Origin: an uncultured Aquimarina sp.
Lineage (GTDB): Bacteria; Bacteroidota; Bacteroidia; Flavobacteriales; Flavobacteriaceae
Reading direction: 5' to 3'
DNA length: 64,000 nt
Assembly: GCA_947498815.1 (NCBI GenBank)
Contig: CANMLU010000005.1
Coordinates: forward strand, 124,001 to 188,000
The stretch's first letter is position 1; every line of letters starts with the position of its first letter. Shown in pieces: positions 24,784-33,401 of the stretch. Both the position numbers and the translations under genes were made by a program. Below the pieces are notes generated by a model, which was given only the letters and a program-made list of their open reading frames with translations, had not been told where the DNA came from and made no database searches.

Positions 24784-26028
24784 TTATTTAATTAATTCTC
24801 TAAGCAATAACTCAGAAGCCTTACTTACTGTTTTACCCACAACCCTCTCTCTGAGGTTGCCGAACTCATATTTTTTAAAGAAAACGGTATCTGGAGTTGC
24901 AATTGCAATAAAAACTGTACCGACCTCAACATTTCCATCTCCTTTTGTTGGGCCAGCATTTCCTGTGGTGGCTACCGCATAATCAGATCTAAATTTTTCT
25001 TTAACAGCCAATGCCATTGCCTCTGCAACCTGGGCACTTGTTACCGAGTATTTTTTAATAATATCTGGATCCACACCTAAAACATCCACTTTTGATTTGG
25101 TTGCATACGTCACGGCTCCACCATTAAAGTATCGAGAAGCTCCTGCATTTGCAGTAAAGGATTGTGCTATCATGCCTCCAGTACAACTCTCGGCCACGGC
25201 AAGTGTTTTTCCTTGTTTCATCAACAAACCACCGATTCTTTCTTCTATCGTCTGATCTTCTTCATACCCAACAATAATATCACCTAGTATAGCATGTAAA
25301 TCTTTTACCTTATTGGCTATTGTTTTATCTAGCACAGATTTATCCTTTCCTTTGGCGGTAAGCCGAAGTCTCACTTTTCCCAAATTAGGTAGATACGCTA
25401 ATTTAATATATGATGGCAGACCATCCTCCCAATCTTCGATCTTTTCTGCAATGGCACTTTCTCCCATTCCGTAAGTCAAAACCGTTTTGTGTAGTATAAA
25501 TGGGCGATCAAATCTTTTTTGTAATCCAGGTAATACCTCATTTTTCATTAAGCCTTTCATTTCATAAGGTACGCCAGGCATAGAAACAAAAACTTTGTTT
25601 TCATTCTCGAACCACATCCCAGGAGCTGTCCCATAAAGATTCATAAGAATTTTTGCAGTACTTGGCACTAAAGATTGTTGTTTATTTACATCAGAAATTG
25701 GTGTAGATATATATTTTTTAAACAACTCCTCTATATGTGTTAATACGGCAGTATTTTGCACCAAAGTATCTCCAAAATATTCACAAATGGTATGCTTAGT
25801 AATATCATCTTTGGTGGGCCCAAGACCTCCCGTAATAAGGATAATATCGACCCTATTCTTTGCTTCTTCCAGTGCATTTAGAATATGTTGTTTATTATCC
25901 TGTATTGAAGTGATTTGATAAACATCTACTCCTATTTTATTAAGCTCTTTTCCAATAAACGCAGAGTTGGAATCTATAATTTGACCTATCAGAATTTCAT
26001 CACCAATAGTAATTATTTCGGCAAGCAT
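24784..26028 (-). CDS. cinA: CinA-like nicotinamide-nucleotide amidase
   Basis: The protein has 414 residues, full length. The N-terminal MoCF-like domain (1-170) has EIITIGDEILIGQIIDSNS and LITGGLGPTKDDIT, and in family members acts as a pyrophosphatase. The C-terminal PncC/CinA domain (about 250-414) has LAVAESCTGGMIAQSFT and ATTGNAGPTKGDGNVEVGTVF, and deamidates nicotinamide mononucleotide. It participates in NAD salvage and, in some bacteria, the competence regulon. It starts 2 bases after the Hpt gene's stop, in a four-gene reverse cluster. Confidence 0.94.
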   Translation of the reverse strand: MLAEIITIGDEILIGQIIDSNSAFIGKELNKIGVDVYQITSIQDNKQHILNALEEAKNRVDIILITGGLGPTKDDITKHTICEYFGDTLVQNTAVLTHIEELFKKYISTPISDVNKQQSLVPSTAKILMNLYGTAPGMWFENENKVFVSMPGVPYEMKGLMKNEVLPGLQKRFDRPFILHKTVLTYGMGESAIAEKIEDWEDGLPSYIKLAYLPNLGKVRLRLTAKGKDKSVLDKTIANKVKDLHAILGDIIVGYEEDQTIEERIGGLLMKQGKTLAVAESCTGGMIAQSFTANAGASRYFNGGAVTYATKSKVDVLGVDPDIIKKYSVTSAQVAEAMALAVKEKFRSDYAVATTGNAGPTKGDGNVEVGTVFIAIATPDTVFFKKYEFGNLRERVVGKTVSKASELLLRELIK

Positions 26029-26030
26029 AA

Positions 26031-26369
26031 CTAATTAAAATCAGCTTTTAAATTCTCAATAGCTCCATTGACAGTAGTTACAATATGATCTAGAACTGGT
26101 TTAATCTGTTCTTTCGCTTTATTTGTTTTCGACCAAGCTTCTATTTGTTTGATTTGTGATAAAAGATCTATGTCAAATAACTGAAGATTAGGTTTCATTT
26201 TATGAGCATATTGGTATGCCATTTGAGGATTATCTGAATCTACAGCCTGAACCATACTATCCAAATCGGGCGGTATTTCTTCTAAAAAAGTCTGTACCAA
26301 TACAGCAATAAATTCATTATCCCCACCAGATAATTCATTTACATGTTTTAAACTATATCCTTTGCTCAT
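26031..26369 (-). CDS. Hpt phosphotransfer domain protein
   Basis: The protein has 112 residues, all one Hpt four-helix bundle. The phospho-His lies in AYQYAHKMKPNLQLFDID (His near residue 57), preceded by the ELSGGDNEFIAVLVQTFLEEIP helix typical of the family. It has no kinase or regulator next to it, so it is an orphan relay step between a hybrid kinase and a regulator elsewhere. It directly abuts the FAH-family gene (no gap) and lies 2 bases from cinA, so expression is tied to a housekeeping cluster. Confidence 0.85.
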   Translation of the reverse strand: MSKGYSLKHVNELSGGDNEFIAVLVQTFLEEIPPDLDSMVQAVDSDNPQMAYQYAHKMKPNLQLFDIDLLSQIKQIEAWSKTNKAKEQIKPVLDHIVTTVNGAIENLKADFN

Positions 26370-26981
26370 TTATTTTACTTTTATTGAAAAAAATTGTTTG
26401 TTGCTAATGTACCCCGTCAAGACATCGTCTGCTTTTACAGCTCCAACTCCTGCTGGTGTCCCTGTAAATATAACATCTCCTATCTTTAAAGTAAAATATT
26501 TTGATACATATTCTATTAATTCATCAATCTTCCATAACATAAATTTGGTATTTCCCTTCTGAACTACCTCTCCATTTTTATCCAAATGAAAATCTATATT
26601 ATTAACATCAGAAAAACTATCCTTAGCTACCCAATTTCCGATTACAGCTGCGCCATCAAAGGATTTAGCTTTCTCCCATGGCAAGCCTTTTTCTTTAAGA
26701 GCACTTTGTAAATCTCTAGCTGTAAAATCAATTCCTAAGCTAATTTCATCATAGTATTTATGTGCAAACTTCTTGTCAATATATTTACCCACCTTTTTTA
26801 TTTTTATCAATATTTCTACTTCATGGTGCACATTTTCCGAAAAATCCGGGATAAAAAAAGGTTGTTTTTTTAACAGGATAGAAGTATCAGGTTTCATAAA
26901 AATCACCGGATCGGTAGGTTTTTCGTTTTCTAATTCCTCAATATGATCCGTATAATTACGCCCTATGCAAATTAGTTTCAT
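26370..26981 (-). CDS. Fumarylacetoacetate hydrolase-family protein
   Basis: The protein has 203 residues, the short form of the FAH fold. It opens with KLICIGRNYTDHIEELEN; the metal ligands lie in VHHEVEILIKI (the H-x-E-x-E pattern), and DFTARDLQ, KSFDGAAVIGNW and GDVIFTGTPAGVGAV are family signatures. Short members of this family commonly act as acylpyruvases or oxaloacetate decarboxylases with magnesium; the exact substrate is not determinable here. It lies 21 bases after the exonuclease gene and abuts the Hpt gene. Confidence 0.88.
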   Translation of the reverse strand: MKLICIGRNYTDHIEELENEKPTDPVIFMKPDTSILLKKQPFFIPDFSENVHHEVEILIKIKKVGKYIDKKFAHKYYDEISLGIDFTARDLQSALKEKGLPWEKAKSFDGAAVIGNWVAKDSFSDVNNIDFHLDKNGEVVQKGNTKFMLWKIDELIEYVSKYFTLKIGDVIFTGTPAGVGAVKADDVLTGYISNKQFFSIKVK

Positions 26982-27002
26982 CTGCTTTATATTTTTGGCT
27001 GA

Positions 27003-27782
27003 TTAAAACTTTAAACTATTATTGAGTTTCCGAAGCCGGATTGCAGTAAGTACTTTTTTTGTATATAATGGAAAATCTGCATTTTGTAACCATCCAAAAT
27101 ACCCAGGCTCTTCGTCCATTACCTTTTCGACTAACTTTCCTTTGTGTTTCCCAAAGGAGAAAACTTCTTTTCCATGATCATCATATGCTATAAATCCAGC
27201 AAAATCTACAAACTGCTTTCTTGAGCTAAACTCTGCAAGAAACTTAGAATCATTCTCCAATTCGGGATAACGATCTAATTGAGCTTTAAGCACTTCGTAT
27301 GTGGCCATCGTGTCAGCTTCGGCAGAATGTGCATTATCCAAATCCTTATCGCAGTAAAACTTATATGCCGCAGATAATGTTCTTTTTTCCATCTTGTGAT
27401 AAATCGTTTGCACATCTATTGCAACCGTATTTTTCATATCAAAATCTACCCCAGTTCTCAACAATTCTTCTGCCAACAAAGGAATATCAAATCGATTGGA
27501 ATTAAACCCTCCAAGATCGCATCCTTTAATCATTTCACTTACTTTGCAGGCCAATTCTTTAAATGTTGGCTCATTGGCAACTTTTGCATCATCTATACCA
27601 TGTACTGCAGTTGTTTCAGCCGGAATCGGCATTTCTGGGTTAACCAGCCAAGTTTTACTCTCCTGAGTACCATTCGGAAATATTTTTAGAATAGAAATTT
27701 CTACAATTCGATCTTTAGAAATGTTTACACCGGTAGTTTCAAGATCGAAAAAACATATCGGTTTCTTTAAATTAAGCTCCAT
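27003..27782 (-). CDS. 3'-5' exonuclease, DnaQ-like (DEDDh)
   Basis: The protein has 259 residues. The exonuclease motifs are present: ExoI CFFDLETTGVNISKDRIVEI, ExoII in LGGFNSNRFDIPLLAEEL, and ExoIII HNAHSAEADTMATYEVLKA with the His/Asp pair. The C-terminal part (about 205-259, GKHKGKLVEKVMDEEPGYFGW) matches the small tail found after many Bacteroidota DnaQ-like proteins. It may proofread or act in repair, since no polymerase lies nearby. It is the first gene of the reverse cluster exonuclease-FAH-Hpt-cinA. Confidence 0.88.
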   Translation of the reverse strand: MELNLKKPICFFDLETTGVNISKDRIVEISILKIFPNGTQESKTWLVNPEMPIPAETTAVHGIDDAKVANEPTFKELACKVSEMIKGCDLGGFNSNRFDIPLLAEELLRTGVDFDMKNTVAIDVQTIYHKMEKRTLSAAYKFYCDKDLDNAHSAEADTMATYEVLKAQLDRYPELENDSKFLAEFSSRKQFVDFAGFIAYDDHGKEVFSFGKHKGKLVEKVMDEEPGYFGWLQNADFPLYTKKVLTAIRLRKLNNSLKF

Positions 27783-27862
27783 AAATTGATTGTGTAATAC
27801 TCAAAGATAACTGCTATTATTTAACATTCTTATAGTCAAACTCTATTTTAACATTTCGAAAA

Positions 27863-28549
27863 TTATAGGACCTTCTTTACGAATACATTATCCGCAAATT
27901 TTCTGGTTACGGTTTCTGTCGTATCATTGAATTGAATACGAACAGAATTATCAAACTCTCGAACTTCAAGAACTTTTATTTCGCTACTCAACACCAAACC
28001 AATCTCTGAAACATATCTTAAAAAACTAACCGATCCATCATTTACCGCTACTAATTGACAAACATCGCCTGTGGCTAATGAAGATAAAGTTATTTTTGGT
28101 AAGATCGCATACTCCCCTTCTGCATTAGGAATTATTTCCCCGTGAGGATCTTTCTTCGGAAAATCCATAAAACGATCAAGTTCATCTATTAATTTACGTG
28201 ATTTTATATGCTCTAATTGTTCTGCCACTTCATGTACCTCATCCCATTTAAAATTAAGATAGTTACACAAAAAAGTTTCCCATAATCTATGTTTTCTGAT
28301 CAATTGTACAGCTATAGCTCTCCCTTCTTCGGTCAAATCCAATTTGCCATATTTTTCACTTACAACAAATTTCTTTGTTTTCAGCTTCTTAATCATATTA
28401 TTCGTTGAAGCAGGAGAGACCTTAAGATAATCGGCCAATTGATTATTACCAACCTTTGCAGAATTGTCTTCAATAAGCAGTTTAAACAGCGCTTTTAAGT
28501 AATCCTCTTCGCTTTTTGTTAAATTATTCAAATTTAATTTGTTAGTCAT
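27863..28549 (-). CDS. DtxR/MntR-family metal-dependent repressor
   Basis: The protein has 228 residues. The N-terminal winged helix is NNLTKSEEDYLKALFKLL, LKVSPASTNNMIKKLKTKK; the metal-binding dimerisation part includes RKHRLWETFLCNYLNFKWDEVHEVAEQLEHI, with His/Glu/Cys ligands of the MntR/IdeR type. The C-terminal FeoA/SH3-like domain covers about 150-228, longer than in Bacillus MntR. It lies divergent to the metal-uptake operon, and a palindrome covers its start codon (28541-28556), so autoregulation and control of the neighbours are likely. The metal is probably manganese, but iron is possible. Confidence 0.9.
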   Translation of the reverse strand: MTNKLNLNNLTKSEEDYLKALFKLLIEDNSAKVGNNQLADYLKVSPASTNNMIKKLKTKKFVVSEKYGKLDLTEEGRAIAVQLIRKHRLWETFLCNYLNFKWDEVHEVAEQLEHIKSRKLIDELDRFMDFPKKDPHGEIIPNAEGEYAILPKITLSSLATGDVCQLVAVNDGSVSFLRYVSEIGLVLSSEIKVLEVREFDNSVRIQFNDTTETVTRKFADNVFVKKVL

Positions 28550-28569
28550 GGCTAACTTTTTTAGTTTTG
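28539..28569 (+). promoter_or_regulatory. Forward promoter of the metal-uptake operon
   Basis: TTG (28539-28541), 20 bases, then TAGTTTTG (28562-28569) fits the Bacteroidota consensus well. The predicted start of transcription is about 25 bases before the ATG at 28601. The putative operator fills the spacer. Confidence 0.6.
28541..28556. promoter_or_regulatory. Candidate operator for the DtxR/MntR-type repressor
   Basis: The 16-base palindrome reads GTTAG-TCATGG-CTAAC and differs from perfect symmetry at one base pair. It contains the start codon of the regulator on the reverse strand and, on the forward strand, lies between the TTG (28539-28541) and the TAGTTTTG box (28562-28569). Binding here would block both divergent promoters. 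Site identity is an inference from symmetry and position. Confidence 0.6.
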
Positions 28570-28583
28570 CATCAATAATAAAA

Positions 28584-28612
28584 CAAAATTACTAAACCTA
28601 ATGCAATTACAA
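28584..28612 (-). promoter_or_regulatory. Reverse promoter of the regulator gene
   Basis: On the reverse strand TTG (28612-28610), 18 bases, then TAATTTTG (28591-28584) fits the consensus. It overlaps the forward gene's start and is face to face with the forward promoter, so both can be controlled by the operator at 28541-28556. Confidence 0.55.
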
Positions 28613-29395
28613 AGAAACATCTTATTTACTTTTTTAATAGGCCTAATTATTAACACTACCTTTTCTCAGGAAAAAACCGATCCAGGAACATTAGTAACCG
28701 ATAGACCTGATCAAACAGAGTCGCCAACAGTAGTACCAAAAGGTTATCTACAAATTGAGACTGGGGCATTTTATAAAGATGCTGGAGAAGATATCTTCAA
28801 ACAAAAAACAACCACTTTTAACACTACCCTTTTACGATATGGATTGCTAGACAATCTTGAATTAAGGGTTGGCTGGGATTTTGCCGAAACGAAAACGGAA
28901 ATTAACGGAATTGAACTAGATGATATAGCCAGCGGCCTATCTCCTCTTTTATTAGGAGCCAAAATTGCTGTAGCGGAAGAAAAAGGGTGGCTACCAGAAA
29001 TTGGATTTTTAGGCCATTTATATTTACCATTTAGTGCAGGCACAGATTTCAAACCTGAAACCACCGGTGTTGACTTTAGGTTTTCATTTGCCCATACCTT
29101 AAATGATAAATCAAGCCTATCTTATAATCTAGGTGCCGCTTGGGGTGATGATTCTCCAGAAGCTGCTTATGTATACACTTTAGTTTATGGATATAGTATC
29201 ACAGATAACCTAGGTATTTATGCCGAGTTATATGGAGATATGCCAGAAGATAGCAGTGCCAATCACCTTTGGGATGCCGGGTTCACCTACCTGTTAAGCA
29301 ACTCCATTCAATTGGATGCAACAGTAGGATCGGGTATTACCGAAGGGCAAAATTTATTATTAAGCGCTGGAGTAAGCGTACGATTACCAAATTAA
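28601..29395 (+). CDS. Outer-membrane beta-barrel, MetA-pathway-like transporter
   Basis: The protein has 264 residues with a signal peptide (core NILFTFLIGLIINTTFS). It shows LVTDRPDQTESPTVVPKGYLQIETG after the signal, a hallmark of the Phenol_MetA_deg-like transporter family, followed by alternating amphipathic strands ending in LLSAGVSVRLPN. The barrel should sit in the outer membrane. Its place between the regulator and the TroA-like gene suggests it passes the metal (or a metallophore) into the periplasm; this is context, not family knowledge. It is the first gene of the operon, 24 bases before the binding-protein gene. Confidence 0.7.
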   Translation: MQLQRNILFTFLIGLIINTTFSQEKTDPGTLVTDRPDQTESPTVVPKGYLQIETGAFYKDAGEDIFKQKTTTFNTTLLRYGLLDNLELRVGWDFAETKTEINGIELDDIASGLSPLLLGAKIAVAEEKGWLPEIGFLGHLYLPFSAGTDFKPETTGVDFRFSFAHTLNDKSSLSYNLGAAWGDDSPEAAYVYTLVYGYSITDNLGIYAELYGDMPEDSSANHLWDAGFTYLLSNSIQLDATVGSGITEGQNLLLSAGVSVRLPN

Positions 29396-29419
29396 GGTAT
29401 AACTAAAAGAATCAAAAAA

Positions 29420-30337
29420 ATGACAACAAGAATTTTAATACTTATCGCATTTACTATTACTTTATTTTCCTGTAAAAAGGAGGTAAAAGATAAAAATCAA
29501 AAACTCAATGTAGTGACCACTACTTCTATGATCACCGATCTGGTAACAAATATTGGTGGTGATGCAATCGAAGTTAACGGATTAATGGGGAGTGGTGTAG
29601 ACCCACATTTATATAAAGCAAGTGAAGGAGATGTAACAAAACTGGTGAATGCCGATGTGATTTTCTATAACGGTTTGCATCTTGAAGGGAAGTTGGTCGA
29701 AGTATTCGAAAAAATGGAACATCAAGACATTAAAACTATTGCTATTGGTGAAAGTCTAGACAAAAACACATTAATTGGTTCTGATTATTTCGCTTCTAAT
29801 TATGACCCTCATATATGGTTCAGTGTTGAAAACTGGAAAAAAATCACCCAATTCGTTATAAAAACCCTCAAAGAAATAGATGTCAAAAATGCACAAATTT
29901 TTGAAGCAAACGGAAAAGCTTACCTTTCTCAATTAAATGAATTAGAAAGTAATCTGGCTAGAACAATAGCTACATTACCAAAAGAAAAACGAATCTTGGT
30001 GACAGCACATGATGCTTTTAGTTATTTTGGGAAAGCATATGATTTCAACGTGGTTGGATTGCAAGGGTTATCGACTGCAACCGAAGCTGGGGTTCAAGAT
30101 GTACAAAAATTAGCAAATTTTATTATCGAAAAAGAAGTTAAAGCTATTTTTGTAGAAAGTTCAGTTCCCAAACGAACAATTGAAGCATTACAAGCTGCAG
30201 TAAAATCAAAAGATCATGAAGTCGTTATAGGAGGAACACTATTTTCTGATGCACTTGGAAACACAGGAACTAAAGAAGGTACTTACATCGGTATGTTTGA
30301 ATATAATGTCCATACTATAATAAATGCTTTGAAATAA
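29420..30337 (+). CDS. Metal ABC transporter substrate-binding lipoprotein (TroA/MntA-like)
   Basis: The protein has 305 residues. Its lipoprotein signal ends at Cys18 (ITLFSCKKE). The cluster A-I fold shows the metal-site residues: His in [14 protein letters not shown], His in NYDPHIWFS, His in [16 protein letters not shown] and an acidic residue in [10 protein letters not shown]. The His-rich loop typical of zinc-dedicated ZnuA is absent, so manganese or a mixed Mn/Zn/Fe ligand is more likely. It delivers the metal to the permeases. The stop and the next start share one base (TAATG), so translation is coupled to the ATPase gene. Confidence 0.9.
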   Translation: MTTRILILIAFTITLFSCKKEVKDKNQKLNVVTTTSMITDLVTNIGGDAIEVNGLMGSGVDPHLYKASEGDVTKLVNADVIFYNGLHLEGKLVEVFEKMEHQDIKTIAIGESLDKNTLIGSDYFASNYDPHIWFSVENWKKITQFVIKTLKEIDVKNAQIFEANGKAYLSQLNELESNLARTIATLPKEKRILVTAHDAFSYFGKAYDFNVVGLQGLSTATEAGVQDVQKLANFIIEKEVKAIFVESSVPKRTIEALQAAVKSKDHEVVIGGTLFSDALGNTGTKEGTYIGMFEYNVHTIINALK

Positions 30338-31074
30338 TGAGTGAAAAAATCGCTGTTCAAATAGACGACCTTACAGTAGCCTATAACTACAAACCAGTAT
30401 TATGGGATATTGACCTCTCTATCCCAGAAGGCGTACTTATGGCAATTGTTGGCCCTAATGGAGCAGGAAAATCAACCTTGATCAAATCGATTTTGGACAT
30501 TATCAAACCCATTGCAGGTAGCATTAAGATATACGACAAACCTTATAAAAAACAACGATCATTAGTTGCGTATGTGCCTCAAAAAGGAAGTGTAGACTGG
30601 GATTTTCCTACTACGGCACTAGATGTCGTCATGATGGGGACCTACGGAAGCCTTGGGTGGATCAAAAGACCTGGGCAAAAAGAAAAAAAAGCGTCACTCG
30701 AAGCTTTAGAAAAAGTAGGGATGCTTTCTTTTAAGAATAGACAAATAAGTCAATTATCTGGTGGGCAGCAACAACGAATTTTCTTGGCTAGGGCTTTGGT
30801 GCAAAATGCATCAATCTATTTCATGGATGAACCCTTTCAAGGAGTTGATGCTACTACCGAAAAAGCAATTATCAACATCTTAAAAGAGCTTCGTAAAGCA
30901 GGAAAAACGGTAATTGTGGTTCACCACGACTTACAAACCGTTCCTGAATATTTTGATTGGGTTACCTTTTTAAATGTGAAAAAGATTGCAACGGGGCCAG
31001 TTAAAGATATTTTCAACGATGATAACCTAACCAAAACATACGGGATTAATTATAAAGTTAGTATTCAACAATAA
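30337..31074 (+). CDS. Metal ABC transporter ATP-binding protein
   Basis: The protein has 245 residues. Walker A is [14 protein letters not shown] (about 38-51); the Q-loop is [12 protein letters not shown]; the signature is [15 protein letters not shown]; Walker B is [12 protein letters not shown] and the switch His is in VVHHDL. The [10 protein letters not shown]-type Q-loop is characteristic of MntB/TroB/ZnuC-like importers. It powers uptake with the two permeases downstream (31080, 32203). It overlaps the binding-protein gene by one base. Confidence 0.94.
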   Translation: MSEKIAVQIDDLTVAYNYKPVLWDIDLSIPEGVLMAIVGPNGAGKSTLIKSILDIIKPIAGSIKIYDKPYKKQRSLVAYVPQKGSVDWDFPTTALDVVMMGTYGSLGWIKRPGQKEKKASLEALEKVGMLSFKNRQISQLSGGQQQRIFLARALVQNASIYFMDEPFQGVDATTEKAIINILKELRKAGKTVIVVHHDLQTVPEYFDWVTFLNVKKIATGPVKDIFNDDNLTKTYGINYKVSIQQ

Positions 31075-31079
31075 AGCAT

Positions 31080-32210
31080 ATGGATTTAATTGAATATATA
31101 GAACTTGTCTTTACAGACTACACCTTACGAACAATAACCTTGGGGACTGCCGTTCTTGGTGCTATTTGTGGTATGCTAGGAAGTTTTGCTGTATTACGTA
31201 AACAGAGTTTATTGGGAGATGCTATTTCTCATGCCGCTTTACCGGGTATTGCTATTGCTTTTTTGATCATTGGAACTAAAAACAGTTCTATATTTTTACT
31301 TGGCGCCCTAATAAGCGGTTTAATAGGTACCTTTTGGATCCGTGGAATAACCAGTAAAACCCACCTCAAGTCAGATACCGCGCTTGGCCTTATTTTATCG
31401 CTCTTTTTTGGATTTGGGATGTTACTACTCACCTTTATTCAGAAAATGCCGAATGCAAATCAAGCAGGCCTGGAAAGTTATCTTTTCGGACAAGCTGCAA
31501 CACTTCTTGAAAGTGATGTATGGTTAATGGTCATTGTTACTGGAATTAGCTTGGTTATTCTGTTACTTTTTTGGAAAGAGCTTAAGATTTTGCTTTTTGA
31601 TGCCGATTACACCAAAACTTTAGGTTTCAATATTAAATTTTTAGATATCCTTATTACCACATTTATAGTTATTGCCATTGTATTGGGATTACAGACTGTT
31701 GGCGTGGTCCTTATGAGTGCTATGTTATTGGCCCCTGCTGCTGCTGCAAGGCAATGGACCAACAACTTGGCGGTCATGGTCATCCTGGCAGCCATATTTG
31801 GTGCTTTTTCAGGAGTAATCGGAACCGCTATTAGTGCTAGCCATAACAATTTATCAACGGGACCGGTAATCGTATTAGTAGCCGGGGTATTTGTATTGTT
31901 CTCTTTTATATTTTCACCTGGACGAGGGTTATTATTTAGAGAAATACGTTTTAGAAAAAACAGAAATGATCTTCAATTATACAAGACGTTATCATTTATG
32001 TATAATATCGCTAGTACCCATGAAGATATTGGCCATCCACATGCCATTAAAATTTTAAATAATTTCCAAGGGTTTACCAGAAAATCACTTCAAAAACTTG
32101 AAGATAAGGACTATGTAAAAATTGAAGGCAATATGTGGTCTATGACTTCATCTGGCTATCATACTGCAGCAAATTTATACGATCAACTAATTAAAGACGA
32201 AGATGAGTAA
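31080..32210 (+). CDS. Metal ABC permease with C-terminal winged-helix-like tail (1)
   Basis: The protein has 376 residues. Residues 1-285 form an ABC-3-type permease with about eight or nine helices (GAICGMLGSFAVLRKQSLLGDAISHAALPGIAIAF, the coupling region, and SAMLLAPAAAARQW). Residues about 300-376 are soluble: SFMYNIASTHEDIGHPHAIKI, FTRKSLQKLEDKDYVKIEGN and MTSSGYHTAANLYDQLIKD, resembling the helical/winged-helix half of DtxR-type regulators. The ordinary TroC permease is about 280 residues. The tail could sense metal on the cytosolic face. The stop overlaps the next gene by 8 bases. Confidence 0.85.
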   Translation: MDLIEYIELVFTDYTLRTITLGTAVLGAICGMLGSFAVLRKQSLLGDAISHAALPGIAIAFLIIGTKNSSIFLLGALISGLIGTFWIRGITSKTHLKSDTALGLILSLFFGFGMLLLTFIQKMPNANQAGLESYLFGQAATLLESDVWLMVIVTGISLVILLLFWKELKILLFDADYTKTLGFNIKFLDILITTFIVIAIVLGLQTVGVVLMSAMLLAPAAAARQWTNNLAVMVILAAIFGAFSGVIGTAISASHNNLSTGPVIVLVAGVFVLFSFIFSPGRGLLFREIRFRKNRNDLQLYKTLSFMYNIASTHEDIGHPHAIKILNNFQGFTRKSLQKLEDKDYVKIEGNMWSMTSSGYHTAANLYDQLIKDEDE

Positions 32211-33363
32211 CGCACAAATTGAAATACAACTTATTGCTAGTTTGGTTGCCATCGCATGTGCAATACCGGGAACATTTCTAGTATTACGTAAAATGGCTTT
32301 GATTACAGATGCTATTAGTCACTCTATTTTACCCGGAATCGTAATTGGTTTCTTTATAACTCATGATCTGTCTTCTCCTTTACTCATAATTCTGGCTGCA
32401 GCTAGTGGAGTACTTACCGTAGTACTAGTAGAGTTTATCCAAAAAACAGGATTGGTCAAAGAAGACACTGCTATTGGACTAGTGTTTCCTGCATTGTTTA
32501 GTATTGGCATTATACTCATTGCTCAAAATGCCAACGATATTCATTTGGATGTTGATGCTGTATTACTTGGCGAACTAGCCTTTGCTCCTTTTGATAGATT
32601 AATGACAGGTGAGACAGACTTAGGGCCCAAATCCTTATGGATTATAGGCACTATTCTTTTGATTACCCTGGGACTGCTCTTCGCATTTTTCAAAGAATTA
32701 AAAATCAGTACATTTGATGCTGGTCTGGCATCTGCTTTAGGGCTTTCGCCGGTAGTGATGCATTATGGATTAATGACAGTTTCTTCGATTACTACTGTTG
32801 GAGCTTTTGATGCTGTCGGAGCAATATTGGTAATTGCTTTAATGATTGCTCCTGCGGCAACAGCGTATTTATTGACTACCAATCTCAAAAAAATGTTATT
32901 GCTGGCCGTACTATTTGGAGTTGGAAGTGCAATTTCTGGTTATTGGGTTGCCCATGCATTAGACGCCTCTATTTCTGGATCAATGACTACTGTACTTGGT
33001 TTTGTATTCTTGATCGTCTATTTATTCGCTCCAAACAAAGGGTTGTTTTCTGTTTTATATAGACAAAAACAACAGCGCATCGAAGTCTCGCTACTAACTT
33101 TTCTTTTACATTTGGGAAATCACCAAGAGGAAGAAGAACGGCATGTAAAACATTTAAACGAGCATATTAACTGGCAAAAAGTGCAATCGAAATCTGTTCT
33201 AGATCTGGCTCTAAAAAACAACATGATTACCATTAATAATGATATTGTTTCACTAACCAAAAAAGGTAAGAGTTTTACAACAGAAGCTATTGACTACATT
33301 GTAACCAACAAAAACTCTGAGATTGAGAACATGAAAGATCGTTTTTTCTTATTCAGAGGATAA
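32203..33363 (+). CDS. Metal ABC permease with C-terminal helix-turn-helix-like tail (2)
   Basis: The protein has 386 residues, a paralog of the permease upstream. The permease body (1-285) has FLVLRKMALITDAISHSILPGIVIGF, GAILVIALMIAPAATAYLL and GSMTTVLGFVFLIVYLF. The soluble tail (about 290-386) has RIEVSLLTFLLHLGNHQEEEERHVKHLNEH, SVLDLALKNNMITINNDIVSLTKKGKSFT and a final charged segment. The tail is less DtxR-like than in permease 1 but has the helix-turn-helix-wing order and five His. It starts inside the end of permease 1. The two probably form a heterodimer. Confidence 0.82.
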   Translation: MSNAQIEIQLIASLVAIACAIPGTFLVLRKMALITDAISHSILPGIVIGFFITHDLSSPLLIILAAASGVLTVVLVEFIQKTGLVKEDTAIGLVFPALFSIGIILIAQNANDIHLDVDAVLLGELAFAPFDRLMTGETDLGPKSLWIIGTILLITLGLLFAFFKELKISTFDAGLASALGLSPVVMHYGLMTVSSITTVGAFDAVGAILVIALMIAPAATAYLLTTNLKKMLLLAVLFGVGSAISGYWVAHALDASISGSMTTVLGFVFLIVYLFAPNKGLFSVLYRQKQQRIEVSLLTFLLHLGNHQEEEERHVKHLNEHINWQKVQSKSVLDLALKNNMITINNDIVSLTKKGKSFTTEAIDYIVTNKNSEIENMKDRFFLFRG

Positions 33364-33401
33364 CTTGTATATTTATAAGGAAAAGTAAATAATCTGCTTC
33401 T

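Noticed and set aside
24749-24982. Forward frame across the cinA end
   Set aside because: It is antisense to the well-supported CinA C-terminal domain.
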